From contig CP039460.1 in assembly GCA_004843345.1 (NCBI GenBank), positions 310,001 to 374,000 of the forward strand: a DNA stretch of 64,000 nucleotides, given 5' to 3'. Every line of letters begins with the position of its first letter. Within the stretch, counting starts at the first letter, position 1. The DNA is from Acetobacteraceae bacterium. GTDB lineage: Bacteria; Pseudomonadota; Alphaproteobacteria; Acetobacterales; Acetobacteraceae. A program made the translations under genes and the position numbers. This document shows, piece after piece, positions 49,934-58,271 of this stretch. The notes beneath the pieces were generated by a model. The model made no database searches. It saw nothing but the letters and a program-made list of their open reading frames with translations, and was not told where the DNA came from.

Positions 49934-50937
49934 CTTCAATCAAATTAAAATTTGTACGCCGTATCAAAGACAGATATGGAAAGGTCAGATATTATCTAAG
50001 GCGTCCAGACCTTGATAAGCACATTCTATTGCCCTCTCCTAAGGATCCTGAATTTCTTAGGGCATATGCTGATGCAATGGGTATTAAGAAAAAGAATGAT
50101 TTCCGACCTAACAGCTTTGCATATCTTATTGAGGATTGGCAAAAATCAGCACATTTTCTTTCTTTAAGCCAGGGAACCAAAAAGGCATATAATCGCCTCT
50201 TACTTTCCATGCAAAAAGAAGACTATGCTGAGCATCTTGTCTCTGACTTTGAAGCACGGCACATTAGACGCTTCATTGCACGCCACGCAGAAACGCCTGC
50301 AGCTGCTAACCATAGACTAAAACTTTTTCGTATTTTATTTGATTTTGCCATTAAAGATGGCCTCAGATCAGACAATCCTGCAAAAGATATTAAAAAATAT
50401 AAGGAAAAAGCCGAAGGACAATCTCCCTGGACAGATGAAGAAATCAAAGTGTTTGAAGATTATTGGCCGACAGGAACAGTTCAACGAAGAGCTTTTGCGC
50501 TTATGCTTTACACAGGCCAGCGTCGCAGCGATATTGTAAAAATCTCTCCCAAAGACCGGAAAGACAATCTCTTAGAGGTTACGCAGAAAAAAACAGGAAC
50601 ATCTCTCTTAATTCCTATTCACCCTGCTCTGCAGAAAGAACTAGATCCCATCAAAATAGGAGATGCTTACCTTCTCAGCTCAAATGGAATTCCATTCACT
50701 GCCAATGGCTTTTATATGCGCTTTAAAAAATGGAGAGAACAAGCAGGACTTCCTGCCGGATTAAGCCCTCATGGATTACGCAAAACAACAGCTAAGAAAT
50801 TGGCAGAGGCAGGATGTTCGACACATGAAATTGCAGCCATTACAGGACACAAAACTTTGTCAGAAATAGAAAGATATACGAAATCTGCAGATCAAGAAAA
50901 AATGGCGATAGAAGCCATTAAAAAACTAAAAAGGTAA
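49930..50937 (+). CDS. int: tyrosine recombinase integrase
   Basis: 335 residues. Core-binding domain (about 60-160) and catalytic domain with Arg198 (TGQR), Lys221, HGLR (His281, Arg284), GHKT (His307) and Tyr316 (RYTKSA). It inserts the phage at the tRNA-Lys 3' end, whose core lies 65 bases downstream. Translation is coupled to the excisionase-like gene. Confidence 0.93.
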   Translation: MTSIKLKFVRRIKDRYGKVRYYLRRPDLDKHILLPSPKDPEFLRAYADAMGIKKKNDFRPNSFAYLIEDWQKSAHFLSLSQGTKKAYNRLLLSMQKEDYAEHLVSDFEARHIRRFIARHAETPAAANHRLKLFRILFDFAIKDGLRSDNPAKDIKKYKEKAEGQSPWTDEEIKVFEDYWPTGTVQRRAFALMLYTGQRRSDIVKISPKDRKDNLLEVTQKKTGTSLLIPIHPALQKELDPIKIGDAYLLSSNGIPFTANGFYMRFKKWREQAGLPAGLSPHGLRKTTAKKLAEAGCSTHEIAAITGHKTLSEIERYTKSADQEKMAIEAIKKLKR

Positions 50938-50960
50938 AACTTTTTTAAAAATGGTAAAAC
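50933..50960 (+). repeat. two putative integrase arm sites (GGTAAAAC), right end
   Basis: GGTAAAAC at 50933-50940 (overlapping the int stop) and 50953-50960, the same orientation as AGTAAAAC at the left end. Confidence 0.4.
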
Positions 50961-51001
50961 AATCTTTAAAAAACTTGATATTTCTAGGAATTTTAAAAGA
51001 T

Positions 51002-51019
51002 AATGGTGAACCGGGTGGG
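51002..51019 (+). repeat. attR core
   Basis: aatggtgaaccgggtggg, identical to 9291-9308, covering the 3' CCA end and part of the acceptor and T arm of tRNA-Lys. Confidence 0.88.
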
Positions 51020-51079
51020 ATTCGAACCCACGACCATTCGATTAAAAGTCGAATGCTCTACCAACTGAGCTACCGGTTC
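51004..51079 (-). tRNA. tRNA-Lys (anticodon TTT)
   Basis: 76 bases including encoded CCA. Acceptor GAACCGG/CCGGTTC, D arm GCTC..GAGC, anticodon loop CTTTTAA, T arm GTGGG TTCGAAT CCCAC. The phage supplies the 3' end, so the gene stays intact. Confidence 0.95.
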
Positions 51080-51202
51080 ATTCAGAACAAACTATCTTTT
51101 CTTCGTTTCGAAGTGTCCGTTCGTTGTATGAGTGTTTGTTTACCCGCTCTCCTCTGCTCCGTCAAGCAGTAAAGTATAAAATACTCTCTTTTTTCTTAAA
51201 AA

Positions 51203-51236
51203 GAAAAAAAACGGCTGCAAAATTCCTTTGCAACCG
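51203..51236 (-). terminator. terminator after the cyclophilin gene
   Basis: CGG-TTGCAAA/TTTGCA-CCG stem with one mismatch and T8 on the minus strand, about 30 bases after the stop. Confidence 0.75.
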
Positions 51237-51261
51237 CCTTTTTATAAAAATTTTCTAAAAC

Positions 51262-51738
51262 TTAAGCTTCAATAAAAGCTTTCTTAATACGATCAGGATT
51301 TTCGACCATACCAGAAGCGCCCTTACCTCGCTTAATTTGGTCAAGAACGTCCAAACCTTCGACAACCTGTCCTGCAATCGTATATTGACCATTCAAATGC
51401 GGTGCTGGCTGGAACATAATAAAAAACTGGCTGTTCGCACTATTGGGATTTGAAGAACGTGCCATTCCCAATGTCCCACGTTCGAACTTAGCTTCTCTTG
51501 AAAACTCTGCTGGTAAGTCTGGATAATTACTGCCACCTGTACCCGTAGCCGTTGGGTCACCGCCCTGCGCCATAAAACCTTCAATCACACGGTGGAAAGG
51601 AACACCATCATAGAAACCTTCAGAAGCAAGTTTTTCAAGGCGCTCTGCTGCTTTCGGTGCTAAATCAGGACGTAATTCGATAACAATTTTACCGCCATTT
51701 TCGAGTTCAAAAACAAGTTTTTTTCTCTCTTCACTCAT
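51262..51738 (-). CDS. cyclophilin-type peptidyl-prolyl isomerase
   Basis: 158 residues with FHRVIEGFMAQGGDPTATGTGG (Arg and Gln of the active site), ANSQFFIMF and HLNGQYTIAGQV. No signal peptide, so cytoplasmic; catalyses proline cis-trans isomerisation. Third in the gyrA-coaD-ppi cluster. Confidence 0.92.
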   Translation of the reverse strand: MSEERKKLVFELENGGKIVIELRPDLAPKAAERLEKLASEGFYDGVPFHRVIEGFMAQGGDPTATGTGGSNYPDLPAEFSREAKFERGTLGMARSSNPNSANSQFFIMFQPAPHLNGQYTIAGQVVEGLDVLDQIKRGKGASGMVENPDRIKKAFIEA

Positions 51739-51782
51739 AATACATATCCTTTCTTACGATGGTGTTCTTTTCTAGGTGGGAA

Positions 51783-52280
51783 TTATTTCTCTTGAGACAA
51801 GAGCGCTTCTCTGACCTTCTTTGTCGTAAAGGGGGAAACGTCTCCTCCAAGATGGGAAATTTCTTTAACAATACGGCTAGAGGTTGCCCTCTGCTCTTCC
51901 GATGCAAGCAAAAAGATTGTTTCTATCTCTGGCGCTAAGCGCTTAATTGCAGCTGAGAGTTGCGTTTCAAAATCAAAATCACCTGCACAGCGCAACCCAC
52001 GGATAACAGTTCCAGCTCCTTCACGCTTCATCGCACTGACCAAAAGATCCGAAAATCCAATAACAGAAATACGATCCTTTGCTGGAAAATTTTTAATGCC
52101 ATCTTGTATCAACGCAATCCGCTTCTCCAACTCAAGAAGCGGATGTTTTCCATCATTCGTTGCCACACCAATAATGAGGCGGTCAAAAAGAACAGATGCG
52201 CGTTTTATAATATCCAAGTGTCCAAACGTCACAGGATCAAACGTTCCTGGATAAAATCCTACTCTTAAATGGTTTCCCAA
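51783..52280 (-). CDS. coaD: phosphopantetheine adenylyltransferase
   Basis: 165 residues; YPGTFDPVTFGH (nucleotide-binding T/HxGH), IRGLR at about 96, and SSRIVKEI near 128 are PPAT motifs. It makes dephospho-CoA in coenzyme A synthesis. Three bases after the gyrA stop, so co-transcribed. Confidence 0.93.
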   Translation of the reverse strand: MGNHLRVGFYPGTFDPVTFGHLDIIKRASVLFDRLIIGVATNDGKHPLLELEKRIALIQDGIKNFPAKDRISVIGFSDLLVSAMKREGAGTVIRGLRCAGDFDFETQLSAAIKRLAPEIETIFLLASEEQRATSSRIVKEISHLGGDVSPFTTKKVREALLSQEK

Positions 52281-52283
52281 AAG

Positions 52284-55124
52284 TTAATCCTCTAAATCTT
52301 CAGCGTCTTCAATTTCAGGCTCTGAAACCGGCATCGTCTCTTGAGGAGCTGCCTCTGCAATATCTTCCTCATTATTCTGATCTTCCTCCTGCACTTTGAA
52401 GGCAGAAATCACAGTCTCACCCTCATCCACATTAAAGAGGCGTACACCAGAGGCCATACGGGACATAATGGAAACCTGATCCACAGGCATGCGGATAAGG
52501 CGTCCTGTATCCGTCACCATCATGGCATCTCCGCCAGCCCTCACTGGGAAAGTCGCAACAACGGCTTTACCACGGGCTTTATTCTGCAGAGACATATTCT
52601 GCACGCCCTTCCCGCCTCTTCCTTTGGTTGCATAATCATAAGAAGAAGACCGGCGGCCAAACCCCTGATCCGTCACAATCAAGAGCCAACGTTCATCTGG
52701 AGAAAGCTCTTCAAAACGCTCTGCTGAAAGCGCTTCAATCCGATCAGAATCCTCGTCCTCCTCTAAAATTTCTTCATTTTCTTCTTCAGACTCCGATACT
52801 CCTGCAAGGAGACGCCGTCTTGCGGAAGCTTCTTTGAGATAAGCAAGACGCTCGTCATTATTTTTCAGTTCAGGATGTGGCAGCACAACAAGCGAAACAA
52901 CCTTATCCCCTTCATCCAAACGAATACCACGGACACCGGTGCTATTGCGCCCAGCAAAGACCCTTAAATTACTATCGGTAATTTGGAAACGAATGGCACG
53001 GCCATTTTTTGTTGCAAGAAAGAGATCCTCATTTGGATGACACGTTCTCACACCAATAAGACTATCCCCCTCGTCCAATTTCATCGCAATAATCCCTGTA
53101 GAGCGGATATTACTAAAATCACTCAAGCGGTTACGGCGGACATTCCCACTCGCTGTCGCAAAGACAAGGTGAAGATCGTCCCATAAATCTTCATCTTGCG
53201 GCAAAGGAAGAACGGCTGTGATGTGCTCATCTTCTGCCAATCCTGGGAGAAGATTTACTATCGCACGCCCCTTAGAAGTCGGCGACGCTTCAGGCAAACG
53301 CCAAACTTTCATCTGATGAACTTGCCCTGCACTCGTGAAAAAGAGTACCCATTGATGGGTATGCGCGTTGAAACTGCGGATAATAACATCATCTCCACGA
53401 CGGCCTGCCGCTGTTTTTCCACGTCCGCCACGATTTTGCAGACGAAACTCCTCTAATGGCGTCCGCTTCACAAACCCTTCTCTTGTAATGGTAACAACCA
53501 TCAAAGCTGGTTCAATTAAACTTTCGTCAGATTCATCGCCTAACGCATCAGAAATTTCTGTCGAACGCTTGTAATTTAGAGCATTACGAACATTTCCGAG
53601 CTCTTCACGCATAATAGAAAGCCGATGCTCACGATCTTTCAAAATAAGCAGAAACTCACGAATTTGCGCAGCAATATCATCCAGTTCAGAAACAATCTTA
53701 TCCCGTTCCAAACCAGTCAAACGATGCAAGCGAAGTTCTAAAATACCACGCGCCTGTGCCTCTGTAAGATGAACATTCCCGTCAATAATTTTGTTATTCT
53801 CATCATCAACGAGTTCTAACAATGCCCGCACATCTTCTGCTGGAAATTCTTGCGCCATCAAAGAAGCCCGAGCTTCTGTTGGATTAGGCGCATTTCGGAT
53901 AATTGCAATCACACGATCAATATTTGCGATTGCCAAAGCCAAGCCAATTAAGAGATGTCCTCTGTCCCGTGCTTTCCCAAGGTCAAAACGAGCCCTGCGC
54001 TGAATAACCTCTTCACGAAATTTAACAAAGGCCTCCAAAACATCTTTTAAAGTAAAGATACGGGGAGTTCCCGCATCTAAAGCCACCATATTCACAGGAA
54101 AACTGCTCTGCAGCTGTGTGTGGCGGAAAAGCTGATTTAAAACCACATCACCTGTCGCATCACGTTTAAGCTCAATAACAAGACGCATTCCTTGACGGCT
54201 ACTCTCATCTCTAATGTCAGAGATACCTTCAATAACTTTTTCTTTAACCAGTTCCCCAATTTTTTCCTGCAAGACAGCTTTATTCACCTGATAGGGAATT
54301 TCTGTAACAACAATCGCAAAACGGTCTTTTCTAATTTCCTCAATCGAAGCTCTTGCTCGGACAGGGATAGATCCCTTTCCCGTTGCATACGCCTTACGAA
54401 TGCCACTCCGCCCCATGATAATTCCCCCCGTTGGGAAATCCGGCGCAGGCACATACGTCATCAACTCCTCAAGAGAAATCTCAGGATTATCAATAAGCGC
54501 CAAGGTCGCATCAATCACTTCCACCGGATTGTGCGGCGGAATTCGGGTTGCCATCCCAACAGCAATCCCCTCAGCACCATTGACCAATAAATTCGGATAT
54601 GAGGCAGGCAAAACCTCTGGTTCTTGTTCCGTGTCATCGTAGTTTGGACGGAAAGGCACTGTATTGCGCTCAATATCATCCAACAGCCATGAGGAAGATT
54701 TTGCAAGGCGAGCTTCGGTATAACGCATCGCAGCAGGGCTATCTCCGTCAACCGAACCAAAATTCCCCTGACCGTCAATCAGCATCACGCGCATCGACCA
54801 GCTTTGCGCCAAACGCACCATCGCATCATAAATTGCACTGTCGCCATGCGGATGGAATTTACCCATGACCTCCCCGACCACACGAGCAGATTTACGATAC
54901 GGCTTGTCCGCCGTGACGCCACTGTCCTTCATAGCGTAGAGAATACGGCGATGAACGGGCTTTAGACCATCTCGAACATCTGGCAAAGCACGGGAAACAA
55001 TCACAGACATCGCATAATCGAGATAAGAAGAGCGCATCTCCTTTTCGATTGGAATCTCAATGATACCTTGTTCTGTTATTAATTTTTCAGGAAGATCTGC
55101 GCCTGGTTGATTGGGTTCGGTCAA
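52284..55124 (-). CDS. gyrA: DNA gyrase subunit A
   Basis: 946 residues. Catalytic Tyr135 (AMRYTEAR), quinolone region [12 protein letters not shown] with Ser96 and Asp100 unchanged (sensitive type), GyrA box in NRGGRGK and beta-pinwheel C-terminal domain. TTG start with GGGGA upstream. Oddities: an acidic insert between pinwheel blades ([15 protein letters not shown], about residue 790) and an acidic C-terminal tail. Introduces negative supercoils with GyrB. First gene of the gyrA-coaD-ppi operon. Confidence 0.95.
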   Translation of the reverse strand: MTEPNQPGADLPEKLITEQGIIEIPIEKEMRSSYLDYAMSVIVSRALPDVRDGLKPVHRRILYAMKDSGVTADKPYRKSARVVGEVMGKFHPHGDSAIYDAMVRLAQSWSMRVMLIDGQGNFGSVDGDSPAAMRYTEARLAKSSSWLLDDIERNTVPFRPNYDDTEQEPEVLPASYPNLLVNGAEGIAVGMATRIPPHNPVEVIDATLALIDNPEISLEELMTYVPAPDFPTGGIIMGRSGIRKAYATGKGSIPVRARASIEEIRKDRFAIVVTEIPYQVNKAVLQEKIGELVKEKVIEGISDIRDESSRQGMRLVIELKRDATGDVVLNQLFRHTQLQSSFPVNMVALDAGTPRIFTLKDVLEAFVKFREEVIQRRARFDLGKARDRGHLLIGLALAIANIDRVIAIIRNAPNPTEARASLMAQEFPAEDVRALLELVDDENNKIIDGNVHLTEAQARGILELRLHRLTGLERDKIVSELDDIAAQIREFLLILKDREHRLSIMREELGNVRNALNYKRSTEISDALGDESDESLIEPALMVVTITREGFVKRTPLEEFRLQNRGGRGKTAAGRRGDDVIIRSFNAHTHQWVLFFTSAGQVHQMKVWRLPEASPTSKGRAIVNLLPGLAEDEHITAVLPLPQDEDLWDDLHLVFATASGNVRRNRLSDFSNIRSTGIIAMKLDEGDSLIGVRTCHPNEDLFLATKNGRAIRFQITDSNLRVFAGRNSTGVRGIRLDEGDKVVSLVVLPHPELKNNDERLAYLKEASARRRLLAGVSESEEENEEILEEDEDSDRIEALSAERFEELSPDERWLLIVTDQGFGRRSSSYDYATKGRGGKGVQNMSLQNKARGKAVVATFPVRAGGDAMMVTDTGRLIRMPVDQVSIMSRMASGVRLFNVDEGETVISAFKVQEEDQNNEEDIAEAAPQETMPVSEPEIEDAEDLED

Positions 55125-55235
55125 GAAAATGTCCCCATTTAATATAAAGATGTGCCTGCTTGGATATTAGCTTAAAAACGGCACGGACAAAACTGCTTAA
55201 AGGAAGAAAAAGCTTCCGTTAGATTTCAGCTTAAT

Positions 55236-55322
55236 TCACATCGTTTCATAACAATACCACCAAATCAGCAGAGCAAAAATAATACAGGAAAAAAGAGCCA
55301 CACGAAAAATAAGCGAAATCAT
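55236..55322 (-). CDS. 28-aa single-span membrane protein
   Basis: GGAGAAGG six bases before the ATG. MISLIFRVALF... is one hydrophobic helix ending in WWYCYETM. It lies between gyrA and a membrane-protein gene (55377). Too short for most callers. No known family; the remaining 110 bases before gyrA show nothing. Confidence 0.5.
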   Translation of the reverse strand: MISLIFRVALFSCIIFALLIWWYCYETM

Positions 55323-55376
55323 GACAAGCCTTCTCCACAAAATACAGTCCTCATAACATGACACCTTTTTCCAACT

Positions 55377-56243
55377 TCATAAGCCTAGCACAAGCCCAAC
55401 AAAAGCAATCACGGCTCCTGAAAGAAAAAGGGAAAGGAAAATCATGCCCGAAACGCCCATCATCAAGCGCTTTCCATGCGCCCACTCATACGCACGCAAA
55501 GAAAGAAAACTCATTGTAAACACAGCCAATGCGCCTACAAAAGAGAGTAAAGTTGCAGAGGCTTCCTGCGTTTGCAGTAAAAAAAGCGACTGATCCAGCC
55601 AAAGGGCGGTTACGAACATACCCCACAACCATAGAAAAAGAGCTTCCCAAGCAAGAAATCCACTAAAAATGCCCATTCTAAAGGAACGCTCAGGATTTCC
55701 CCACCCTTTAAGGAAAGAACGGCTAGCGCACAACAAAAGCGCAGCAACTAACTCTAAGAATATAAAGCCCGCAACACCGGGGAAATGTGGCATGCCAAGC
55801 ATAAAAAAAGAAAAAAACAAACAAATGACTGAAAGCGCCACAGAAGCAAAGAAACTTCCCCCAGAGAGCAATTCACTGTTTTTTTCACTTGTTTTAAGGG
55901 GGAATTCCTGCGTTTCAGGTGATAATTCCTGTTTTCCGAAAAATACCTCGTCCCCGTTAAATTCTTCTTCTGAAACTTGAAACGGACGTATAACTTTTTG
56001 CGCACTTAATTTCTGTGCCAAAGCCACGGTCTCCGCAAGCATTCCCTCTCGTGATTTTCGCTGAAAAGCACTCATCCCGCTAGAGCTGTCTTCTCCAGAA
56101 AACGGCGTACTCTTTTCAAAAAGCCAATCCAGCGCACTTGCAGGAGAAGCATAGAGTTTTGAAGCCTCTTCAAATTCGTCTCCAAGACCAGTCACCGTTG
56201 CAGTTTCTCGCATCAAATGATCTTTTTCAGGCTTCTCACTCAA
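55377..56243 (-). CDS. membrane protein, unknown
   Basis: 288 residues: soluble N-terminal 125 residues (acidic, Ser-rich), then about five membrane helices. Its start overlaps the rmuC stop by 4 bases, so they form an operon, but no link in function is known. Confidence 0.65.
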   Translation of the reverse strand: MSEKPEKDHLMRETATVTGLGDEFEEASKLYASPASALDWLFEKSTPFSGEDSSSGMSAFQRKSREGMLAETVALAQKLSAQKVIRPFQVSEEEFNGDEVFFGKQELSPETQEFPLKTSEKNSELLSGGSFFASVALSVICLFFSFFMLGMPHFPGVAGFIFLELVAALLLCASRSFLKGWGNPERSFRMGIFSGFLAWEALFLWLWGMFVTALWLDQSLFLLQTQEASATLLSFVGALAVFTMSFLSLRAYEWAHGKRLMMGVSGMIFLSLFLSGAVIAFVGLVLGL

Positions 56244-57673
56244 TGCTTTTCTCCCACTGAAAGACTCTTAGGACTCTCTTCTAAGCTAAACGTAAACTCA
56301 TCCTCATCGCTGTCAGATAAGCCCAACATTGATTGCGCCTCTCCTTCTGAAATTTCTTCAGCCCCTTTCAAGGCACGCCGCATCACACGGAAACGTGTTC
56401 CTCCTTCTTTGCTCAGCACATTTTGCGCCTCCTGAAGCTTCTTTTCAACTTTATCAAGCATATTCCCAAATTTACCAAATTCCGTTTTAATCCCTCCCAG
56501 CAATTTTGAAATTTCACCTGAGCGCTGATGCACAGCCAAAGAGCGAAATCCCATCCGCAAAGAAGATAAAAGCGCCATTAAAGTTGTCGGTCCAGCAACA
56601 ATCACCCGAAACTCTATCTGTAAACGGTCAATCACTCCCGGACGGCGTACCACTTCGGCAAAAAGCCCCTCTGTCGGCAGGAACATAATCCCCATATCTG
56701 TTGAAAAAGGCGGCTGCACATATTTATCCCGAATGTCTTTTGCACATTCATAAACACGCCTCTCTAAAGCCCGTCCTGCTTCTTTTTCTGCCTCACTATT
56801 TCCAGCCTCTAAGGCATCAATGAGACGTTCATAATCCTCAACTGGCAACTTAGCATCGATTGGCAACCAGATCTTATCAGAATCAGAATTACCTGCCCCT
56901 GGCAGACGAATGGCAAATTCAACTCTTTCTTTAGATCCCGGGCGGATTTCAACATTTTTAGCAAACTGATCCGAAGACAAGGAATCTTCAAGCATTGATT
57001 CCAGCTGCCCCTCTCCCCAGATGCCTCTGGTTTTGATATTCCCCAATACTTTTTTAAGATCACCGACATTATCTGCAATTTTCCGCATTTCACCGACACT
57101 GGAAGAAACACGGTCTAAATTTTCATTCACAGTAGAAAAGGCTGCGCCTAAACGCTTTTCAAGCGTCCCTTGAAGCTTTTCATCCACTGTCACCCGCATT
57201 TGTTCAAGTTTAGCTTCATTGCTTTCACGCATTTTTTCTAAACGTTGCTCGACCCCTTGCTGTAAAAAGGCCATCCTCTCTGAATTTTGATCTCCAAATT
57301 GGCGCATTTTTTCTTGCAGCGACTGTGCTTGCTGCTGAGTTTCCGTTGCAAACGTCTTAAGGGCTGTAAAATTTTCCTGCCGAAACCCATCTAACTTTTC
57401 TGAAAAAGATTGTAATTGTAGATTTAAGGCGTCCCGCATTAAAACAAGCGCCTCGAGTTGCGCCTTAGAAGCGCCTTCCATGCGGGAAAGCAATATCTCT
57501 CTGGAATGACGGTTTTCCTGTTCGGCACTCAATCGTAAATTATTAAAATTTAATACGGTTTCTTCTGAAAGAGGCGCTGCCTTTTGAGACAATAATTTTA
57601 AAATACCAACACAAATAAAAAGAAGTAAGAGCAAAGCGCAAAGAGAACTCACGCAAAGAACATTCAACAACAT
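56240..57673 (-). CDS. rmuC: DNA recombination protein RmuC
   Basis: 477 residues: N-terminal membrane anchor (about 5-28), a coiled coil (about 45-200), then the RmuC nuclease-like domain (RGIWGEGQLE, LPIDAKLPVEDYERL, FLPTEGLFAEV). It limits inversion at short repeats in E. coli. Overlaps the next gene. Confidence 0.9.
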   Translation of the reverse strand: MLLNVLCVSSLCALLLLLFICVGILKLLSQKAAPLSEETVLNFNNLRLSAEQENRHSREILLSRMEGASKAQLEALVLMRDALNLQLQSFSEKLDGFRQENFTALKTFATETQQQAQSLQEKMRQFGDQNSERMAFLQQGVEQRLEKMRESNEAKLEQMRVTVDEKLQGTLEKRLGAAFSTVNENLDRVSSSVGEMRKIADNVGDLKKVLGNIKTRGIWGEGQLESMLEDSLSSDQFAKNVEIRPGSKERVEFAIRLPGAGNSDSDKIWLPIDAKLPVEDYERLIDALEAGNSEAEKEAGRALERRVYECAKDIRDKYVQPPFSTDMGIMFLPTEGLFAEVVRRPGVIDRLQIEFRVIVAGPTTLMALLSSLRMGFRSLAVHQRSGEISKLLGGIKTEFGKFGNMLDKVEKKLQEAQNVLSKEGGTRFRVMRRALKGAEEISEGEAQSMLGLSDSDEDEFTFSLEESPKSLSVGEKH

Positions 57674-57688
57674 AACAAAGATCCAAAA

Positions 57689-58096
57689 TTATTTTTCAAG
57701 CGGTGTCGGCTTTTGATAAGTGAGTTGCGATGAAGGATCCCCTTGCGCTCCCTTTTTCCAATCATTTGGCAACAAATCATATCCCGGATCAAAAAACCCT
57801 TCTGAAGGATGATAAACGGGATGACAATTTAACAACTCCACCTCTTTTGCAGGCAATGGGCCAATCCCTTGCGACGTATAATAAGAAGGTTTTCCAAAAA
57901 AAGAGGATCGATGTGCCCTTACCTCTGAAATAATAGTGCCCTTTTCATAATGATACGTCTCTCCCTGATCTCCAAAAGGCTTAATTTTAAGCGGGGAAAG
58001 CACCTTACCCTGACAATCCTGTGCCTGCGTAACACAAGGCATAAAAGCCACACCTAAAGCACAAGAAAACCAACGTAAATTTTGAAAAAAAGACAT
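57689..58096 (-). CDS. secreted protein, host relative of the phage moron protein
   Basis: 135 residues from the ATG at 58096; a TTG 21 bases earlier is possible. Signal peptide ending TQAQ, then C-QG....EKGTIISEV....F....Y....PAK.VELLNCH. The same motif series occurs in the moron protein 21668-22195. Likely periplasmic with one disulfide. Lies 15 bases after rmuC start region on the same strand. Confidence 0.65.
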   Translation of the reverse strand: MSFFQNLRWFSCALGVAFMPCVTQAQDCQGKVLSPLKIKPFGDQGETYHYEKGTIISEVRAHRSSFFGKPSYYTSQGIGPLPAKEVELLNCHPVYHPSEGFFDPGYDLLPNDWKKGAQGDPSSQLTYQKPTPLEK

Positions 58097-58271
58097 GATG
58101 ATAAGACGACAATTCAAAAAAAAGAAGGATAAGAACGCCGTTTAAGCTGACTTATATGCGACACTCCTTGGTATAAATACACTTCAATCAAAATATTTGT
58201 TGAAAAAAAATACATATTTTTTAAACAAAAACATCCGCTTATAAAAATAACCTGAGGTATCTTCTTTAACA

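Larger units (their letters stand above)
9291..51019. mobile_element. complete-looking prophage, lambda-type head and Mu-type contractile tail, in tRNA-Lys
   Basis: It is bounded by an 18-bp direct repeat that is the 3' end of tRNA-Lys. It holds a tyrosine integrase next to the tRNA, a CI/Cro switch, replication genes, terminases, head, tail and lysis genes, nearly all late genes on the minus strand. Every structural gene is open and of normal length, so it may be functional. It does not use Mu-type transposition: no transposase is seen and there is a site-specific integrase. Confidence 0.93.

Noticed and set aside
9291-51019. Mu-like transposable phage
   Set aside because: The tail is Mu-like, but there is a tyrosine integrase, tRNA target and 18-bp core repeat, and no DDE transposase or MuB.
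52284-55124. Quinolone-resistance change in gyrA
   Set aside because: Ser96 and Asp100 in the resistance region are the usual sensitive residues.
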